From: Boswellia sacra | Lineage: Eukaryota; Streptophyta; Magnoliopsida; Sapindales; Burseraceae | Reading direction: 5' to 3' | Assembly: GCA_013180625.2 (NCBI GenBank) | Contig: SNVD02002604.1 | Coordinates: 100,783 to 164,782 of the forward strand | DNA: 64,000 bases | In this document: positions 37,093 through 49,796 of the stretch, piece after piece | Layout of the letters: every line of letters starts with the position of its first letter | How positions within the stretch are numbered: the stretch's first letter is position 1 | Translations under genes and position numbers: made by a program | Notes under the pieces: model-generated | Seen by the model: only the letters and a program-made list of their open reading frames with translations | Told to the model about the DNA's origin: nothing | The model's database searches: none

Positions 37093-38482
37093 AAGGTTGG
37101 CAATGGGGTGGGGTGAGGGGGGCGGGGCAAAAAATAATTGGGCGAATTCTGACCTGCCCCGCCCCTGTGATATTTACAAAGTTATGAATGATTATTTAAA
37201 ATATTTCGTATTGTTTAAATTTCAAGATATTTGTTTCCACGTATTTAATAGATGCTTCTTATAGAAAAAAGAACATGTAACGAACTCATACAAGTACAAA
37301 AATATATTCATAGATACAAAAATATATATTTATATTAGAGTTCTAAAAGTTGTTATCTATTATTATGTTTACGTATTCAATTAGAAAGAGTATGATATAT
37401 TATTGTTAAAGTATTAAATTTGTTCATCATGAGATGTATCCATGAGCCTCAGTTTAATAAAAGGTGAGTAGATTCATAAAGATATATATATATATATACA
37501 CATATATATATATAACAAGTCTAATGCTTGCTGACACACACGTATAAAGTAGCGCTAACCAAGACTTTTATTATTATGTTTGCTTTAATTTACATTATTA
37601 ATATCCATATGCTATACTGAACTGGCGCGCAACATTTCGCATAAGTCCAAATGTCTAATGCAAGGGGAACAAAAACTCGCATATTAACTCAAAAACAGAG
37701 CGAACCGTAGTAAATGCCTATTAAAATCTGAAAACATTAAAAAAAAAAAAAAAGGTAAATAATATGCTTCTAATTCAAGATGATGGCTTCTGCAGAAGAA
37801 CTTGGTGGAAAGAGGCCGACCAGAATTTGAGTTGTTCCGATGGAAGTCTTTCTGTGTTGCATGGAGAAACAAAAATGTAATCTCAAGAACACCTTTGTTT
37901 CACTTCAAACAAATTATCAGGCCAAGGTAACAGAAAATTCAACGCAAAGAATTTTCTGAGAGGAGGCTGGAGCTATGGAGGCATGCTGGCCAGCGAGAGA
38001 GGAGGTTGGAGCCGTGGAGGCGAGTTAGCCGTGAGAGGGGCTACAAGTGAGGATGGCCGACGTCTAGCGATGGTGGAGTGGAGGTGACTCAAGCGAGATG
38101 AGTGATGAAGGTGAAGATGGTCGAGAGACGATGACTTAGGGATTTTAGGATGACACGTTTAGGAGATTTAGGGTTGAATGACTAACATGTTTCTTTATAT
38201 ACTTTAGTGAGTTTCAAGATATCTCAAAATCACCCCGTAAATCACCTATAGGTCTCAATATTTTATTTTTTCATAGACACCCTTATATTGTGCAGGGCGA
38301 GATGGGTCACATGGGGCTAAAGGTTGGACCTAGCCTCGAACCTGCCCTGGGCGTGGCAGCACATTTCAAGATCCAGATCCATCCCTAAACCAAAAAAAAA
38401 AAAAAAAAACAGGGCAAGACCCACCCCTAAAGCACGGATCACAGTGGAACCGTGGACCCGACGGATCATTTTGCCATCCCTA
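37093..38482. mobile_element. 1.39-kb hAT-like non-autonomous element
   Basis: Present in copy A and absent at the same point in copy B (54527-54531), which fixes its borders. Its ends are imperfect inverted repeats (AAAGGTTGGCAA... and ...TTTGCCATCCCTA). The flanks CTTACCTA (37085-37092) and CTTAGCTT (38483-38490) are a degenerate 8-bp duplication, as made by hAT transposases. The G/C-rich GGGGCGGGGC ends are typical of a common plant family. Internally it holds a repeated GGAGG..GGAGC stretch (37965-38060) and a poly-A run, and no transposase. Confidence 0.65.
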
Positions 38483-38790
38483 CTTAGCTTGGATTGTAGA
38501 AGCAAGCTGTAAGAAGATAAAAGTTTCAAAACCTCTCAAAAGCTTTTTCCTCTCTTCGTAGTTTTTTGAAAACATTTTTATTTATTTATTTTGAAAACAT
38601 CGTAAAAAGCTTTAGTTGGTGCTTGAAGCGGGTTCACTGCAAATTGCCATTTGGGTGTGCACCTTTAGCAATCTCGGAGATAAAGCGCTACCAATCCTGT
38701 ATTACTACCAATCCTCTTACACCAAATTACTTTTCTCGACGAGGAGCAATGGAAAGCTTTTAGTTGTGTGATTCAAATGATAATTTCATG
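38483..38790 (+). pseudogene. Decayed unidentified gene, copy A (3' exon)
   Basis: Homologue of 54527-54793. The readable pieces (ENIVK, LVLEAGSLQ-like, HQITYL-like) are spread over frames, and an extra 20-bp repeat (TTACTACCAATCC) is present. It is more decayed than copy B. Confidence 0.5.
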
Positions 38791-39284
38791 AACTAATAAT
38801 TGTTTGAGGTGTATTTCTTCCATTTTATTATGTATTTTAATTCAAGTGATATTTGTTACTTGTGTAAACTAATATTTTGTTGAATTACTATTTTTAACTT
38901 ATTTTTCCTGACAACGATATTATATAGTAAATGGATTAAGTATAGGACAAATGTTAAATTATGAATAGTTACTTTTAATATGATATTTTGATGTGTATAA
39001 TCATTCAAATCTTACATAAGAATAAAACTATTTAATGGAAGTACATAAATTCTAAATATAATATCTGACTAGAGTTATATATATTCATTTACTCCATTTA
39101 ATATGGTGAAGGACTTTCATAGGTATATTTTAACTAAAATCTATGTAAAAGAAAACTATGTAATTTTACTATTTAAATAATTGAAAAAAATTAAATAATA
39201 AATTAAATAATTAAGAAATAAAAAAATCATTTCAACTTTGACACTTGCTTCTCCTTTATTTTAATTGGTCACAAACTCCAATAT
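38791..39284. other. A/T-rich intergenic DNA
   Basis: No gene or RNA seen. Position 38891-38900 corresponds to the uninterrupted target of the LTR that sits at 54881 in copy B. CTCCAATAT at 39276-39284 is the target duplication of the next MITE. Confidence 0.5.
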
Positions 39285-39485
39285 GAATAATACTACTCAT
39301 ACAAACTACTTATACAAACTCATACATACAAACTTATATAATCGCCACATCACCCATATTAATTAATGTCATTTATTATTAATATATATTTTTTAAATCA
39401 TTGTATTTATTTATCCAATCATATCATACCACGTCAGTTTGTGTAGATGAGTTTGTAAAAGTAGTTTGTAAGAGTAGCATTACTC
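39285..39485. mobile_element. 201-bp Mutator-type MITE
   Basis: Terminal inverted repeats of about 50 bp (GAATAATACTACTCATACAA against GAGTAATGCTACTCTTACAA) surround an A/T-rich core. The flanking 9-bp duplication CTCCAATAT is perfect (39276-39284 and 39486-39494). A 9-bp duplication is the Mutator hallmark. No coding. Confidence 0.88.
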
Positions 39486-39494
39486 CTCCAATAT

Positions 39495-40149
39495 TTAGGC
39501 TTTGTTTGTTAACGTTTTCAAAAAACTATTTTCTAAAAACATATAATTATCAATATATTTAAATCAATATTAACCATATATCATTTTAAAAAATAAAAAA
39601 AATAAAAATCAATCACATATTTTTTTTAAATTTTGAAAACAAAATTTTAAAATACACAGATAATTACAACATATTTCATAGTCAATTTCTACATTAGCAT
39701 TTAATAAAACTATGGTTTATGGTTTCCTCCTCACAAATTTAATAAAAAATCTCTTTATAAAATGCAAATTTTTATTAATGAGTTTTATTATTCATAAATC
39801 TTGGAATTCTTCGCGAAGTTTTAATGTAAAATATTTCTCTGAGTAATACATTTATCAATGTTTGTGATACGTTTTTTAAGAAAACATAGATGTTACAAAA
39901 TAAATTCATATTTATGGAAATATAATTTTTCTTAAATAAACTCTTCACTCAATTACAATATATTAAAACGAAAGACCCTTGTAATCCAATGGCGAACCTA
40001 AGATTTTACTAAAAGAATGGCAGTTTTAATAATTTATTATTTATATCTGGATAGTTTTAAAGAGTGTCCAAATAAAAAAATGTTAACACTTCAAAGACAA
40101 TATAAATTTTCTCATTTATTTCTCTATTATTCACGTTGGTTTGCATTCA
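39495..40149. other. A/T-rich intergenic DNA
   Basis: No gene, RNA gene or bordered element is recognisable; many short poly-A and poly-T runs. Confidence 0.5.
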
Positions 40150-42237
40150 ATGTGGGATTAATACCCAAGCCTTTATATCTAATATCCTATTAAAATAGGA
40201 TCTTTTCTTTCTTAATTAAAATAGAACTCTCCTAATAAAATTATAATCCTTTTTAGGATTTAGGAATATGTTTTAAAATTTAGAAATATCCTTTTGTTTA
40301 GCTAATATCGTAACAAATCTCTACCTAGGCTAAATAAAACCTTAACACAATATCTTATCAACAACCGCAATTCTCAAACCAGAGAATCACTATACTCTAT
40401 AAAAAGTATACCCACTTAGAGTCAACATATTCTAAGATTTCACATTGGTTGTCGAAAAAACCTACTGAAAACTTATGGTGCGAATCCCATGTTTGGCTTT
40501 TCTTGAAGTTCCTTAGCCATCAACATATCTTCTATTACACACCTTGCATCAAGGCCAAGCCAATGTCGGCATGTAAACTCATGAACCTTTTAGTATCAAC
40601 ATATCCTCTTTTGTGGCACCTAACGATATGCCATGGGGATGTACATATCCTTCTTTGATCATCTTCCATAAAATAAAGATATACCGTTAGTGGCACTACT
40701 GGTATTTTCGTTGGAACTACTAGTTGAACCTACTCTACCATTTGGACAATTTCTTTTAAGGTGCCCAGATTGTCCACAACTCTAATAGACTATTTCCTTC
40801 TTCTTAAAGTTCTTCTTCTTCTTCCTGTTTGCATTTTCCACAAATGCTAAATTCTCACAAAGAGAATTATTTCCATCAGTCAATGTTTTTCTCTTAAGAT
40901 AAAATTTTACTAGTAACTTTAAAGAGATTTAATTCTTCTTTCTTATGTAGCAAGATATTTTTCATATGTTCATAAGCAAGTGGAAGAGACAAAATAAGCC
41001 TTAGAATTATATCCTCCTCCTTAATTTTAACTCTAATTTGTCTCTAATTTTGAAACAATGACATTGAGAACGCTTAGATGATATAAGATTTTATACCTTC
41101 ATTGATATGTAATGTATGAAATTGTTCCTTTAGGTATTGTGACACCTTTCGCTTGATAAAATGCTTCAAGTTTCTCCTAAAGTTCCTTGGTCATAGACAT
41201 TCCCTTCACATATGCTAGAACATTTTTAGCCAAACACAAACGTATTGTATTTGTGGCTCTCAAGTCAATGTCTTCTCAATCTTTATTACTTATTTTGGAT
41301 TTGCTAGATTCACTAGTAGTACTGCAAAAAACAAGGGTTGATTGTCCCATCAAAACCTTGCATAACCATTTTGAATCAAAATATTTTTTGCTTACACTTG
41401 CCATAAGCCACAATTCATTCTTTCAACAAATTTCTTTATGTCAGCCTTGAAAAAAGACATTTGCACTTTTAGTTCTAGTCTTGGTGCACTTATAGTCTTG
41501 GTCAATTTACAACAGATGAATATTACTTACTAAGTAAGCTCCTAGGAAGGACTGGAGGGATCACAAACAATCCTACTTAAAACCCAGCCTCTTTAGACAA
41601 TTAATCTTTTTGACAGAGTTTCCTTAGAGCGTAACTATTCAACTACCACATGAAAACACCAATGCACTCCAAGGGCCTAAGCAAAAAAACTATAATGCTC
41701 CACACGAACATGAGCTCCAATTCAACTTGTTATGAAACCAAGGTGAATAATAGAGAAACGGATGAGAAACAAGAACAAAATAACCCCCACAAGATTTTTA
41801 TGTGGAAAATTTCAAAAAATTGGAGGAAAACCATAGGTTGTCAGAGACAGAGATTTTCACTCTATGAAAAATACTACAATCATATAGATTTTCACTTCAT
41901 TCCCAATAACCCCAATACACCATCTCTTTGCCCAAGTTATCTCATCACACTCACACCTCTTACAAAGGAATTTTAATCATCTCATTAAGTAGTGCACTTG
42001 TAACCAAGGAGTGAGTTCCTTTGTATATATAGAATTTTAATTCCCATTCTTAGTTGTAACTAGGTAATGTGGGATTAATAAACATGTCCTTATACCTATT
42101 TGCCTATTAAAATAGGATCCTTTATTTCCTAACTCAAATAAAACTCCCCTAATATAATTATTATCATTTTTAGGATTCAAGACTATCTTTTAGGATTTAG
42201 GAATATCCTTTTATTTTGTCAATATGCTAACATTACA
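40150..42237 (-). mobile_element. Ty1/copia remnant with gag only
   Basis: A right LTR at 41744-42237 (TGAATAATAG...CTAACATTACA) and a shorter related piece at about 40150-40318 (both share GTGGGATTAATA, CCTATTAAAATAGGATC and TTTAGGAATAT). A degenerate tRNA-Met-like PBS (minus TTGGTTTCATAACAAG) adjoins the right LTR. Between them, minus-strand frames resemble a UBN2-type copia gag, with a decayed zinc knuckle (SCGQSGHLKRNC) near 40748-40790. Protease, integrase and RT are absent. Confidence 0.68.
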
Positions 42238-42723
42238 ATAGTTAAATTTTGTCACGCCCTACCATCTCTTATTTAAAGATTTTAGGGGTGATTGATTAAG
42301 ACAATAATAAAAAGACTTCAAAATATCTCCCCCAACTTTCTTTTTTTTTTTTTATAAATACATATCACAAGAATCCATTACAACATCTGACTATTTGTTC
42401 AAAATAAACTATACATACATTGATGAACAACTCAGTACATAAGTTGATAATCACATAACAAAATTTCCTATGACGACCTAGGCTAGTCAAATCGTTTTCC
42501 AAATTCATCGCATGCATGTAGACGCCAGACTCCCTAGGAAAGCTCTAGAACACCACTAGTATGAACATCTTTCTGTGTACCTGTGAAGGGAGTGGGTGAG
42601 CATATAGCCCAGTAGGAAAGATTCTAACATTTTACTAAAGCACAAGCATTCAACAGTTACTCAATTACATAGTTACCCAACCAGTAATAATAAGTGAAGC
42701 AATTATTTTCATTAGCACATCAA

Positions 42724-42915
42724 GTTTATATTCGTATTCCCCTTGGATCCGTATATGAAACGGCCCATCCAAGGTCCAACACATCACGTTATTATATTCG
42801 TGTTCCCCTTGGATCCGTATACAAAACGGCCCATCCAAGGTCCAACACTAAGAATTTCATATCCGTATTCTCCTTAGATCCGTATTCAAAACGGCTCATC
42901 CAAGATCCAAAGCAT
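42724..42915. repeat. Three tandem hairpin repeats in 3' LTR
   Basis: Three copies of a 65-67 bp unit. Each contains CCTTGGATCCGT, a short loop and ACGGCCCATCCAAGG, which can pair (CCTTGGAT with ATCCAAGG and CGT with ACG). Hairpins start near 42741, 42807 and 42872; the third has CCTTAGAT and is weaker. Confidence 0.75.
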
Positions 42916-43035
42916 ACACTTACAACCTTTCAATATAATTTCTAAAATAAATCTCGAAAAAAATACAATTTGTATGAAAAATCCAGGACTTTCAGGAAGT
43001 GTGCACACGGTTCAGATCAATTCTGTAATTTTGCT

Positions 43036-43425
43036 CGACACCCGACACTCGACACTCACACCTTCATGTCGATACTATTCACTCGACACTCGACACCACC
43101 ACCCACATGCGATACTATTCACTCGATACTCGACACCACCCACTCGACACTTACACATGCATGTCGAGTCGTGCATGCAACACGCGACACTATCTCGGCA
43201 GCAGACACTTGACACTCGACATGTGCACAACCGACACTCGACACACGTCACTTGACACTAAGCAGTAGCCACTCGACACTCGACATATTCACACCCGACA
43301 CTCGACTCATGCCACTGGACACTAAGCAGCATCCACTCGACACTCGACATGTTCACACCCGACACTCGACTCATGCCACTCGACACTCAACATGTAAGTG
43401 TCAACTAGTGTCGGATGAAATGTCA
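43036..43425. repeat. CGACACTCGAC array in 3' LTR
   Basis: About ten copies of GACACTCGAC with a higher-order unit of about 65 bp (GACACTAAGCAGCATCCACTC...). Same motif as in the Mutator-like element at 26.5 and 34.4 kb. Confidence 0.75.
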
Positions 43426-44200
43426 GTCTCTGCATACAGAGCTGTGAACTTATACAAATATGTCGGTTGAATCACCTCATTTCCATATTTTGATGTCCAA
43501 TTTAAAAAATTCACCAAAAATTCATTTTAACTCCAAATTCAATGAAATCAGTGGCTATTTAAAGCTTCATATATCTACTTTTCTAAACAAATGAAAAATC
43601 ATACAATTCACAATCTAGAAAAATGCGGCAGCTCAAATAACACAGAATAGTTACATGAACTACAACTTCCCTCAAGAACAACCTCTACTTCACTTCATAA
43701 GCACTTAAATTTTCACACATAATTCATCCTCCAAGCAACAAAACAACCAATTTACAACAAGTAGTTTCACTCATTATTCATCCTCCAAGCAACAAAACAA
43801 TCAATTTACAATAAGTCACATGCATGACAAACCAATATCTATCAAAACAACAAAATACATAACACGATGTAAGTATAGTGTTAGAAAATCCCTACTTAAT
43901 TTCCAAGCTTATACACCTCTTTGATTTTTTTCCTCCTTTCCTTTCTTTTTCTTCCTTCTCTTTTTCTTCTTCTCCTTCTTCTCTTTTCCTCTCCCTGTAA
44001 CCGTAAGACTTTTTTTCTTATTTTTTTTTGCTATCTCTCCATTCCAGAAAAATCCTCTCTTATATATATATATATATACAAGGCCTTAATTCATGGGCCT
44101 AAGTCCACTAACTTCCCAACCCACTTAATCCTTAGACATGGTTTCTAAATTTTTGTAATATATAAATGTATACATATTTATTTTCTTTTGAAACACTACA

Positions 44201-44215
44201 ACCTACCCTCCTAAA
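44201..44215 (-). other. Polypurine tract of Tekay-type element
   Basis: Minus-strand TTAGGAGGGTAGGT directly before the 3' LTR. Confidence 0.75.
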
Positions 44216-44290
44216 AAAAGTTTCGTCCTCAAAATTTAAAAATATGAGTCAGAAATTACCTCTTACATTCAAAAGCTCAGGATATTTTCT

Positions 44291-44641
44291 TTAAATCTCT
44301 GACTCTAACTCCCATGTGGCCTCTTCAACGCCATGATGCTTCCACAAGACCTTAAGTAATGAAATGGTCTTGCCACGTAGGATTTGCACTCTTGTGTCCA
44401 AGATTGGAATAGAAACCTTTTCATATGAAACATCTTGTTGAATATCCAACTCACTCCAATCTAGTACATGTGTTGGGTGAGGCTCATACTTCCTTAGCAT
44501 CGATACATGAAATGTGTTATGAATTCCTGATAATCGTGGCGGCAATGCTAGCTCATAAGCTACTTCGCCAACCCGCCTTAGAATCTCAAATGGCCCAATG
44601 TAGCGTGGAGCAAGTTTACCTTTCTGTCCAAAAGGCATCAA
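44291..44641 (-). pseudogene. Tekay integrase C-terminus and chromodomain-like tail
   Basis: Open 116-codon frame: GKLAPRYIGPFEILRRVG (GPF/Y module), LSGIHNTFHVSMLRKY, then the clade-specific chromodomain-like tail ending VLWKHHGVEEATWELE. It helps choose integration sites. The frame is intact but separated from the upstream integrase by a frameshift near 44640. Confidence 0.86.
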
Positions 44642-45555
44642 GCCTTTACGCGAGACACCTTTAAAAACACAAGGTCACCCACTTTGAATTCTAACGGTCG
44701 TCTCCTTTTGTCTGTATAGCTTTTCTGTCGACTATGAGTTGCAAGTAAACGTTGACATATCAACTTCACCTTTTCAGTTGTCTCTCCTACAAGCTCAGGT
44801 CCTAATAAGGTAGCTTCTCCCACTTCTACCCCAACATAAAGGGGACCTACATGGTCTACCATAAAGTGCCTCAAAAGGTGCCATTTCAATACTCGACTGA
44901 TAGCTATTGTTGTATATAAATTCCACAAGTGGTAGATGATCCTCCCAATTACCTTGAAAATCCATCACACAAGCCCTCAACATATCTTCCAAAATTTGAA
45001 TAGTGCGCTCTGATTGACCATCAATTTGAGGATGGTTGAGTACCCATCGCTCTTTGAAGGCTTTGCCAAAATTGTGTTGTAAACCTAGGATCTCTATCTG
45101 ACACTACTGAAACTGGAACTCCATGCAATCTCACAATTTCTTTAATGTACAGCCGACTTAAAGCATCCACTGAATCGGTTGTACGTATAGGAAGAAAATG
45201 CGATACTTTTGTTAACCTATCTACAATCAACCATATTGCATCCTTCCCTTTTAAAGAATGTGGTAATCCAGTAACAAAATCCATGGTGATGTAATCCCAT
45301 TTTCACTCTGCTACTAGAAGTGGTTGGAGTAATCCTGGAGGCCTTTGATGCTTTGCCTTCACTTGTTGACAAGTAAGGCATCTGAACACATATTCAGCAA
45401 CATCCCTCTTCATTCCTTTCCACCAAAACTATCGACGTAAGTCATGATACATCTTGGTACCACCAGAACGAACAACAAATTTAGAGTGATGAAATTCCTT
45501 AAGGATATCATCTTTACACTCTTTACTTGATGGAACAAAGATTCTACCCTTGAAT
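44638..45555 (-). pseudogene. Tekay integrase zinc finger and core
   Basis: The HHCC finger ([16 protein letters not shown], near 45350-45400) is preceded by a stop within RRXFWWKGM. The core [33 protein letters not shown] is in 45284-45021. It then breaks near 45030 and continues in 44992-44795 ([27 protein letters not shown]) and 44790-44640 (SYTDKRRRPLEFKVGDLVFLKVS). At least three breaks. Confidence 0.85.
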
Positions 45556-46935
45556 CATAAACTCCCATCCAAACCAAATGCCCAATCAACACTTCTATCA
45601 CCGCGTAACACTTGCTCATACAAGGCTCTAGTCTCTAAATCTTGATGTTGCAACTCAATCATTCTATGCACAAGAGACGGTTGAGCAACAAGTGTAAAAA
45701 GGCGAATTTGATCTCCGCGATCCTCAACCAAGATATCATAATCATGAATAGACCGCAACATGCTCCACTCTCCTATCATCGCACTAACTATAGCCCTCGA
45801 CTTTCTACTTAATGCGTCAGCCACCACATTTGCCTTGCTTGGATGATATTGGATAGAGAAATCATAGTCTTCCCAATACTCCATCCATCTTCGTTGTCTC
45901 AAGTTCAAGTCTTTTTGGGTGAAAATGTATTTCAAACTTTTATGATCACAAAAGACTTTAAACCTTTCTCCATACAGATAATGTCGCCAAATTTTCAAAG
46001 CATACACTACCGCAGCAAGTTCTAAATCATGGGTGGGATAATTCTGCTTGTGAGGTTTCAACTGACGAGAAGCATAGGCTAGAACCCTACCTTGTTGCAT
46101 TAAGACACACCCTAATCCATCCAAGGAGGCATCATTGAATACTACATAATCAACTCCACGTTGTGCTATCACAAGAATAGGTGTTGAAGTTAATCTTTTC
46201 TTCAATTCTTGGAATGCTTGCTCACATGCATTATTCCATTTGAATCTGACTCCTTTCCTTGTTAACCTAGTCATTGGTGTAGCCAATCGAGAAAAATTCT
46301 CAACAAAACGCCGATAGTAACCTGCTAGACCCAAGAAGCTGCGTACTTCAAACACATTCTTTGGTCGTTCCCATTTCATAACTGCTTCTACTTTCGATGG
46401 ATCCACTAAGATTCTTTGTCTTGACACCACATGGCCTAAAAATTTTACTTCTGATAGCCAAAATTCACATTTACTCAACTTGGCATAAAGACGATGCTCT
46501 CTCAGTGTTTGAAGTGCTATACGTAGATGTTGCCCATGTTCAACTTCAGATGAAGAATAAATAAGGATATCATCCACAAACACAATCACGAATTGGTCTA
46601 AATGAGGTCTGGAAATACGGTTCATCAAATCCACAAAAGGCAGCAGGAGCATTTGTTAGTCCAAATGGCATGACCAAAAACTCATAATGCCCATAACAGG
46701 TACGAAAAGCAGTCTTAGGTATGTCTCCTTCCTTTATTCTTAACTAATGATAACCCGAACGAAGATCTATCTTGGAAAAACAACAAGATCCTCTTAACTG
46801 GTCGAACAAATCATCGATCCTAGGTAAAGGATATTTGTTTTTCACTGTAACCCAATTTAACTGCCTGTAATCTATACATAAACGCAATGAACCATCTTTC
46901 TTCTTCACAAACAATGCTGGTGCCCCCTAGGAGAA
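45555..46935 (-). pseudogene. Tekay reverse transcriptase and RNase H
   Basis: The longest frame is 46652-45555 (365 codons). It begins within RT ([25 protein letters not shown], catalytic FVDD present) and runs through [19 protein letters not shown] and the RNase H core ([53 protein letters not shown]). The first RT motifs ([25 protein letters not shown]) lie in other frames at 46660-46930 with a stop after SGYH. Without those the enzyme is not made intact. Confidence 0.87.
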
Positions 46936-46960
46936 GTACTAGGTCGGATGAATCCTTTCT

Positions 46961-47677
46961 CTACAATTCTTCTATTTGTAGCTTTAGCTCCCTCAACTCT
47001 GCTGGAGCCATTCGGTAAAGTGCAACTGATATGGGTGCCACACCTGGATACACCTCGATAGCAAACTCCATTTCTCTAGTTAAAGGTAACCCGGACAATT
47101 CTTCAGGAAAAACATCAGGAAAATCACTTACCACACGAGGAAGTTCAGAAACCCCTTTATTAGTCTCTTCTACTAGTATACTTGCTATCATGTTCTTAAC
47201 CCCTTTCTTGTTTTGCGACCCAAGCAAAGGGTAATGCAATAATGCATATTTGTCCCCATAAAAACTAAAAACGATCCCCTTAGGCGTGTGAATTATCACT
47301 TTCTTCTTGTGACAGTCTAATATAACTCGATAAGTTGACAACCAATCCATTCCTAATATCACATCATACTCAGTGAAATCCATAAGTATCAAATCAAATG
47401 ATAACCTGTGCCTATTGATCTCTAGCATACAAGAACGACATATCCTCCCAACTTCTAGAGTACTACCCATAGGTGACTCCACGTTTAATACAGAGTCCAA
47501 CAAATCAGACTCTAATCCTAATGCAGATGGAAAATGGGTAGATATAAAAGAATGAGTAGCTCCAGAATCAAATAAAACACGGGCCCATGCATTAAAAACC
47601 AATAATGTACCTCCCACAATCACATCGTCTGCAGGCTCTGTCAACTGAGTCAGAGCAAAAACTCGTCCCTGAGTCAT
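46961..47677 (-). pseudogene. Tekay aspartic protease and RT N-terminus
   Basis: Open 238-codon frame. VLFDSGATHSFIS carries the intact protease Asp, followed by DVILGMDWLS, DFPDVFPEELSGLPL and MAPAELRELKLQIEEL (start of RT), ending in TAG at 46961. Protease matures the gag-pol polyprotein. Confidence 0.86.
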
Positions 47678-47698
47678 CTGTCCCTGATATCTATTGCT

Positions 47699-48830
47699 CT
47701 AAGATGATCTTTGAGGCCTAATAGATTGAGAAGAAGCTGCCTGAGACCTCTGAGATGTTTGATACATATTACGTCCCTGAAACGGTGGTCTAAACTGTGA
47801 CTCTGACCCTTGTCGAGGAGTCAGTTGGGTCTGACTAGTGACACTCTGAAGACCTCTCATCCCTGCTGGACAATCCTGTTGAATTTGATCATATTGTCCG
47901 CATCTATAACATCTGGGACACTGACGTCGCAAATGACATAGTTTCCCACACCATAACAAACTTTCTGACTTTGTGAAGATCCACTTGACATGTACCCTTG
48001 AGATTGCAGTTGCTGAGACTGATAATTAAAGGAAGGCCTACTAGAATGAGTTCTCTGTCTCATAGCTGAACGATCATGCTGTCTCATTCCTCTAGAAAGT
48101 ATGCCAATACCCCCCACTCTGTGACTCTGAGAAATCTCCTATTCTGTAACTAAGGCAGTCTCCACCACATCAGCATATGTCATCAATCTACATACTACAA
48201 CTGAGGGTCTGATGTCATCTCTCAGTCCCTTTTGAAATCTCAGAGCCTTGCTAGCCTCATCTGCAACCAAACCAGGTGCAAAATGGGGTAAGGCAGCAAA
48301 TCGTGCCTCATATTGTTGCACTGTCATATTCCCTTGTGTCAAGTATATAAACTCATTTTCCTTCTAATCAAGAAAAACTGTAGGAAAATATTTGTCTAGA
48401 AAAGCAGTAGAGAAATCTCTCCATGTAAGGATGTTTATTTCTCTAATACGCTCAACAGATGTCCACCACTGTAATGCCTCTCCTATCAACAAGTGAGTTG
48501 CCACCCTAACCCGTAAATCTTCTTCAACTTGCAAAAGATTAAAGAGGCGCTCAACTCGTATAAGCCAGTCTTCTGCAACATTCGGATCGGGCTAGCTCCC
48601 CATTAAAAATAAGTGGATTTGACGTTGGACCTCTCTAAGTGCATTCTTCATTCGATCGTCGACACCTGACACTAATATGGTTAAAGTGGTAGTGGGGGAT
48701 TAGCAGGAAGAGTATCTCTAACTGTGTTTACCATTGTTTCTGCGAATGTATTGGCCACATCTCTCATAGCTCTGTAAAACTCCGACCTCTCTCCACCCTC
48801 AGGTTGGAACTCGAAGCACCTCGCGTATGA
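47699..48830 (-). pseudogene. Tekay gag
   Basis: Pieces from about 48830 downward. The capsid core is in one frame (EDWLIRVERLF, WWTSVERI, WRDFSTAFLDKYFP), and a stop follows near 48365. The frame 48342-48139 reads NMTVQQYEARFAALPHF. The SQ-rich linker (48117-47857) and the zinc-knuckle frame (47959-47699; CPRCYRCGQYDQIQQDC) are offset by a frameshift. Confidence 0.83.
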
Positions 48831-48989
48831 GAACTCATTATCTAATTTTATCAATGGCAAAAACATAAGTGGCAGAATTCTATAACATATGGAACAGAAA
48901 AATAACAACAAATATTCAAGGCACATGCAAGCATACAAGACACAACTATACCCCTCCCAAACCATCTACATCCTTTTTCGAGGTCCGCA

Positions 48990-49013
48990 GTAAAGCCTAG
49001 GCTCTGATACCAC
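48990..49013 (-). other. Primer-binding site of Tekay-type element
   Basis: Minus-strand TGGTATCAGAGCC a few bases inside the 5' LTR; the initiator tRNA-Met site. Confidence 0.88.
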
Positions 49014-49493
49014 TCTGTCACGCCCTACCATCTCTTATTTAGAGATTTTATAGGTGATTGATTAAGACAATAATAAAAAGACTTCAAAATATCCCCCTCA
49101 ACTTTCTTTTTTTTTTTTATAAATACATATCACATGAATCCATTACAACATCTGACTATTTGTTCAAAATAAATTATATATACATTGATGAACAACTCAA
49201 TACATAAGTTGATAATCACATAACAAAATTTCCTATGACGACCTAGGCTAGTCAAATCGTTTTCCAAATTCATCGCATGCATGTAGACGCCAGACTCCCT
49301 AGGAAAACTCTGGAACACCACTAGTATGAACATCTTTTTGTGTACCTGTGGAGGGAGGGGGTGAGCATATAGCCCAATAGGAAAGATTCTAACATTTTAC
49401 TAAAGCACAAGCATTCAACAGTTACTCAATTACATAGTTACCCAACCAATAATAATAAGTCAAGCAATTATTTTCATTAGCACATCAAGTTTA

Positions 49494-49690
49494 TATTCGT
49501 GTTCCCCTTGGATCCGTATACAAAACGGCCCATCCAAGGTCTAACACATCACGTTATTATATTCGTGTTCCTCTTGGATCCGTATACAAAACGGCCTATC
49601 CAAGGTCCAACACTAAGAATTTCATATCTGCATTCTCCTTAGATCCGTATTCAAAACGGCCCATCCAAGGTCCAATGCATACACTTACAA
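49494..49690. repeat. Three tandem hairpin repeats in 5' LTR
   Basis: Same three units as at 42724-42915, with hairpins near 49506, 49571 and 49637. Changes such as CTCTTGGAT slightly weaken the second copy. Confidence 0.75.
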
Positions 49691-49796
49691 CCTTTCAATA
49701 TAATTTCTAAAATAAATCTCAAGAAAATACAATTTGTATGAAAAATCGAGGACTTTCAGGAAGTGTGCACACAGTTCGAGCCAATTCTGTAATTTT

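Larger units (their letters stand above)
42250..44200 (-). repeat. 3' LTR of Tekay-type element
   Basis: 1,951 bp, TGTCACGCCC...AACACTACA. Contains three hairpin repeats, a CGACACTCGAC array and a TATATATA tract near 44061. Very similar to 49016-50982. Confidence 0.9.
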
